From Streptomyces sp. T39 (lineage in GTDB: Bacteria > Actinomycetota > Actinomycetes > Streptomycetales > Streptomycetaceae), in NCBI RefSeq assembly GCF_008042045.1, contig NZ_RDBP01000049.1:1-60248 (forward strand): a stretch of 60,248 bases of DNA, written 5' to 3'. The position numbers and the translations under genes are program-made. Shown one piece after another: positions 57,652 through 60,248 of this stretch (its first letter is position 1; every line of letters begins with the position of its first letter). Under the pieces are notes generated by a model. It had not been told where the DNA came from. It searched no databases and saw only the letters and a list, made by a program, of their open reading frames with translations.

Positions 57652-58593
57652 TCAGTCCACCGCCGCGTTCCTGGTGGCTTCCTTCACCGCGATCGACGCA
57701 ACGCCGTACTTGTTGTAGATCTTGATCAGGGTGCCGTCGTCGATGAGGGACTGCAGTGCCTTCTGGACCGCAATCGTCAGCTCGGGCAGCTGCTTGCTGA
57801 CCGCGATGCCGTTGGGCGAGGCGTCGTAGCCGCCCGGGGCGGCGGGGTCCTCGACGAGGTCGAAGGACGTGCCGCCGTCCGCCGTCCTGGCCACCCAGCC
57901 GGCCGCCGGCTTGGTCAGCACCTGGGCGACGACCTTGCCGGAGCGCAGCGCGAGTTGCGCGTCGGAGTCCTTGGGGAAGGTCTGGATGTCGATCGTGTCC
58001 TTGCCCGCGCCGGTACAGGCGGCCTGGTGGGACTTCAGCAGGTCGAGCTGGTTGGTCGCGGTCTGGACGGCGACGTTCCGTCCGCACAGGTCGTCGAGGG
58101 TGGTCACGCCCGCCGGGTTGCCCTCGCCGACGAGGATGCCGGAGCCGGACTGGGAGTAGTCGACGAAGTCGACGACCTTCTGGCGCTCCTTGTTGTCCGT
58201 GATGGCGGACATCGCCACGTCGAACTTGCCGGCCTGGAGGGCCGGGATGATGCCGTCGAACTTCTGCGGGGCGAAGGCGAAGGTCACGCCCAGCTTGGCG
58301 CCGAGGGCTTGGCCGAGGTCGTAGTCCAGCCCTGTCAGCTGTGCCTCCCCCTCCTTCACGTACATCTCGAAGGGCGGGTACGGGACGTCCGTCGCGACAC
58401 GCACCTCACCGGCCTTCTTGATCTTCTCGGGCAGCAGGTCGTGCAGCTTCTGGTCCTTCACGATCTCCACGCCGCCGATGACGGCCCTGCCCGGCGGGGC
58501 GGCGGGCTCGTCGTCGCCACAGGCGGACAGGGACAGGAGCATGGCCGCCGCGACGGCGGCGGCGGCCGCGGGGCGTGCGGTAAGAGCGTTCAT
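57652..58593 (-). CDS. Amino-acid ABC importer substrate-binding lipoprotein
   Basis: A 313-residue exported lipoprotein. The signal sequence ends in the lipobox LSAC (Cys near residue 25). The mature protein is a family-3 solute-binding protein: VRVATDVPYPPFEMY, QLTGLDYDLGQALGAKLG, FDGIIPALQAGKFDVAMSAITDNKERQKVVDFVDY and YNKYGV at the end. The Asp/Arg-type pocket cannot be read precisely, but the family binds polar amino acids. First gene of the importer/peptidase operon; ATG at 58591-58593. The promoter region upstream holds repeated TTACAT/ATGTAA motifs. Confidence 0.93.
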   Translation of the reverse strand: MNALTARPAAAAAVAAAMLLSLSACGDDEPAAPPGRAVIGGVEIVKDQKLHDLLPEKIKKAGEVRVATDVPYPPFEMYVKEGEAQLTGLDYDLGQALGAKLGVTFAFAPQKFDGIIPALQAGKFDVAMSAITDNKERQKVVDFVDYSQSGSGILVGEGNPAGVTTLDDLCGRNVAVQTATNQLDLLKSHQAACTGAGKDTIDIQTFPKDSDAQLALRSGKVVAQVLTKPAAGWVARTADGGTSFDLVEDPAAPGGYDASPNGIAVSKQLPELTIAVQKALQSLIDDGTLIKIYNKYGVASIAVKEATRNAAVD

Positions 58594-58655
58594 CGCCGGG
58601 AACCTCTCGGTGGTCTTCTGCCGGCGGAGTCCGACCGCCAGGCACTGCTGCGACG

Positions 58656-58803
58656 TTACATAGGAACCCTCTCTCTAACCAGATGTAAGACCCATTACGT
58701 TCATGTAACGAGGGCTTCAGCCTCACCGATGCGGCACTTTGAGCCCTTTTGAGGCGCATCCGCGACCCGATTCGCTCCGGCCGACAACCTTCCGGTCTTA
58801 CAT
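58656..58803. promoter_or_regulatory. Repeated TTACAT/ATGTAA motifs in the divergent promoter
   Basis: TTACAT occurs at 58656-58661 and 58798-58803 and ATGTAA at 58683-58688 and 58703-58708, four exact copies in 148 bases of otherwise GC-rich DNA. TTAC (58695-58698) with GTAA (58705-58708) also forms a small palindrome. The first three lie by the importer promoter and the last by the promoter of the gene at 58901. Likely operator half-sites of a shared regulator. Confidence 0.6.
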
Positions 58804-58900
58804 CTTCCGCATCAGAGCCATTACTTGTATGTTCCGCTACCATCCTGCGGCCCTCGCCCGACGGCCGCGGCACCGAGTTCGCCCCTCCCCAGGAGTGCAC

Positions 58901-60248
58901 ATGACATACCGCCCCCTCAGGACCCCCGCGGGAGCCGCCGTCGCGCTCATCGCGCTGGCCTCCGTACTGATGGCGCATCAGCCGGCCCACGCGGCGGCCG
59001 ACAGGATCCGGCTCGGCAGCGCGTCCGACGTCAGCCGCAGCACGTGGAACGGTCCGGCGTTCACGATGAACGGAGCCGGCGGCATCGTGACCGCCTCGAT
59101 GACGAGGGCCGTCGACGAGATCCGCGGCGGCACCGGCACCCTCGACGTGGTCGTCCTGGCCGGATCGGCGCCGACGTCGGGCAGCAGGACCCCGGAGTGC
59201 GACACCATCACGGCGTCGGCCGGGGTCAACTCCTGTACGACGTGGACGCTGACGACGGCGGCCGACGGGGACAACAGCCGGCTGAACACGGACGTCCGCA
59301 ACGCCGAGTTCGTCTACTTCGCCGGCGGGGACCAGTGCCGCTACGCCGCCTGGAAGGGAACCGCCCTGGAAGCGTCCGTCGAGTCGGTCGTCGCCAAGGG
59401 CGGCGGTTCCGGCGGCGGCAGCGCGGGCCACCACATCAACAGCCCGATCGTCTACGACGCCTGCAACGGCAGCGTCACCAGCGCGGAAGCCCTCGCCAAC
59501 CCCTACGACCGGTACGTCAGCTTCACCACCGGCATGTTCGAATGGGCCCACTACGGAGCCGTCGTCAACGACTCCCACTTCGTGACCCGCGACCGCATGG
59601 GCCGCACCATGTCCTTCCTCGCACGCGCCGTGAAGGACGGCCTCGCACCCGGGGGCTCCGCCTGGGGCGTCGGGGTGGAGGAGGGCGGCGGGTCCCTGTT
59701 CCTCGACCGCAACGGCATGGCGACGCAGTACGGCGAGGACGCCTACGTCGTCCTCGCCGACCACCAGCCGGAGCAGGCCGTCGACAGGAAGCCGCTCACG
59801 TACAGCGGCTTCAAGATCTGGCGCCTGACGCCGGGCTCCACCTTCGACTTCAGGAACCGCCCCACCTGCGGCTACTACCTGCGCAGCGTCACGAACGGCG
59901 TGGCGGACGCCAACCTCTACAACGGGACTCCCGTGACCGACTGCGGGAGCCAGGGCGGCGGGTCCACGGTCGCGGAGAGCGAGCCCAACGACACGCGCGA
60001 CACGGCCGACGACGCCACCGCCCTTGCCTCTCCCGGCAGGCTCACGGGCAGCATGACGTCGAATCGCGACCGCGACTACTTCAAGGTCTCCGCGGCGGCC
60101 GGACAGACCGTCTCGGTGAACTGCGCCGTCCCCTCCGCCTACGACGCCGACGTGTACTGGCTCGACGCGAACGGCAGCACCCTGACCCGATCCGTGAACG
60201 ACGGGGCCGGCGCCGACGAATCCCTGTCGTTCACCAGGACCGCCACCG
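58901..60248 (+). CDS. Secreted S51-like (cyanophycinase-type) protein with PPC domain, 3' truncated by window end
   Basis: An open frame of 449 residues runs to the window edge. A signal peptide (AAVALIALASVLMAHQPAHA) is followed by an S51-like domain: DVVVLAGSAPTSGSR, then EFVYFAGGDQCRYAAW (compare FFGGGDQYRY in the other S51 gene) and a nucleophile-like region VAKGGGSGGGSAGHHINS in which the serine elbow is glycine-rich. From about residue 360 the sequence changes to VAESEPNDTRDTADDA and YFKVSAAAGQTVSVNCA, a pre-peptidase C-terminal (PPC) domain. ATG at 58901 follows CCCCAGGAGTGCAC. It is divergent from the importer operon and probably co-regulated. Confidence 0.85.
   Translation, partial: MTYRPLRTPAGAAVALIALASVLMAHQPAHAAADRIRLGSASDVSRSTWNGPAFTMNGAGGIVTASMTRAVDEIRGGTGTLDVVVLAGSAPTSGSRTPECDTITASAGVNSCTTWTLTTAADGDNSRLNTDVRNAEFVYFAGGDQCRYAAWKGTALEASVESVVAKGGGSGGGSAGHHINSPIVYDACNGSVTSAEALANPYDRYVSFTTGMFEWAHYGAVVNDSHFVTRDRMGRTMSFLARAVKDGLAPGGSAWGVGVEEGGGSLFLDRNGMATQYGEDAYVVLADHQPEQAVDRKPLTYSGFKIWRLTPGSTFDFRNRPTCGYYLRSVTNGVADANLYNGTPVTDCGSQGGGSTVAESEPNDTRDTADDATALASPGRLTGSMTSNRDRDYFKVSAAAGQTVSVNCAVPSAYDADVYWLDANGSTLTRSVNDGAGADESLSFTRTAT

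Overview
The window reads as a chromosomal stretch of a Streptomyces or close relative. Base composition is uniformly very GC-rich with G/C at third codon positions, GTG starts are frequent, many genes overlap by ATGA, and the gene families are typical of streptomycetes: 2-methylisoborneol (2-MIB) synthesis with an encapsulin shell, a LAL-type LuxR regulator, MurR/RpiR, PucR, many DUF families and secreted hydrolases. There is no phage, no CRISPR array and no intact insertion sequence.

Layout. 1-3742: a partial unknown gene, a DUF4259 gene and a three-gene ABC-2 exporter on the minus strand, with a DasR-like site upstream. 4224-7876: an ABC exporter (ATPase, permease) followed by an overlapping histidine kinase and response regulator, probably one sense-and-export operon, ending in a 7-bp tandem repeat. 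8136-19193: small metabolic and regulatory genes (DUF6000, a P-loop kinase, divergent MerR/methyltransferase, a fatty-acid desaturase with its ferredoxin reductase under a divergent PucR-type regulator, an atypical thioredoxin, a PLAT-like protein, TspO, and a FAD/Rieske oxidoreductase). 19558-19634 is a tRNA-Trp(CCA). 20094-21320 is a CPA1 antiporter.

21699-27981 is the most unusual part. A RING-domain gene of the MXAN_6230/SCO0854 type loses its 3' end at a junction with an inverted copy of the 5' end of the family 2B encapsulin gene that follows it. A perfect 93-bp inverted repeat flanks 422 bp holding the encapsulin promoter and start codon. The opposite strand of the same interval carries a second possible encapsulin start (GTG with a good ribosome binding site) in frame with the repeat. 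The complete encapsulin, 2-MIB synthase and GPP 2-methyltransferase genes follow as an operon. The synthase gene itself carries a perfect 32-bp inverted repeat in its disordered N-terminal (cargo-loading) region.

28786-43312: a secreted pectate lyase; a LAL regulator, TetR and two small enzymes on the minus strand; a truncated Lrp/AsnC relic; a HAD phosphatase; a DUF2617-DUF4247-DUF350-membrane aminopropyltransferase operon; EamA/LysR; and an iron-regulated siderophore-interacting protein with an iron box. 43426-47544: acyl-CoA oxidase, metallophosphoesterase and an EF-hand protein.

47592-51850 is a tightly overlapped four-gene operon: MfnB-type furan phosphate synthase, aldehyde dehydrogenase, aryl-alcohol-type dehydrogenase and a PPM/LCM-type methyltransferase. 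It looks like an uncharacterised pathway to a furan aldehyde, acid or ester. 52328-60248: an RpiR regulator, a cyanophycinase-like S51 protein, an M20 peptidase and a polar amino-acid ABC importer, then a divergent second S51-like secreted protein cut by the window edge. The last divergent promoter region carries repeated TTACAT/ATGTAA motifs. Together these genes suggest extracellular processing and uptake of aspartyl/glutamyl peptides.
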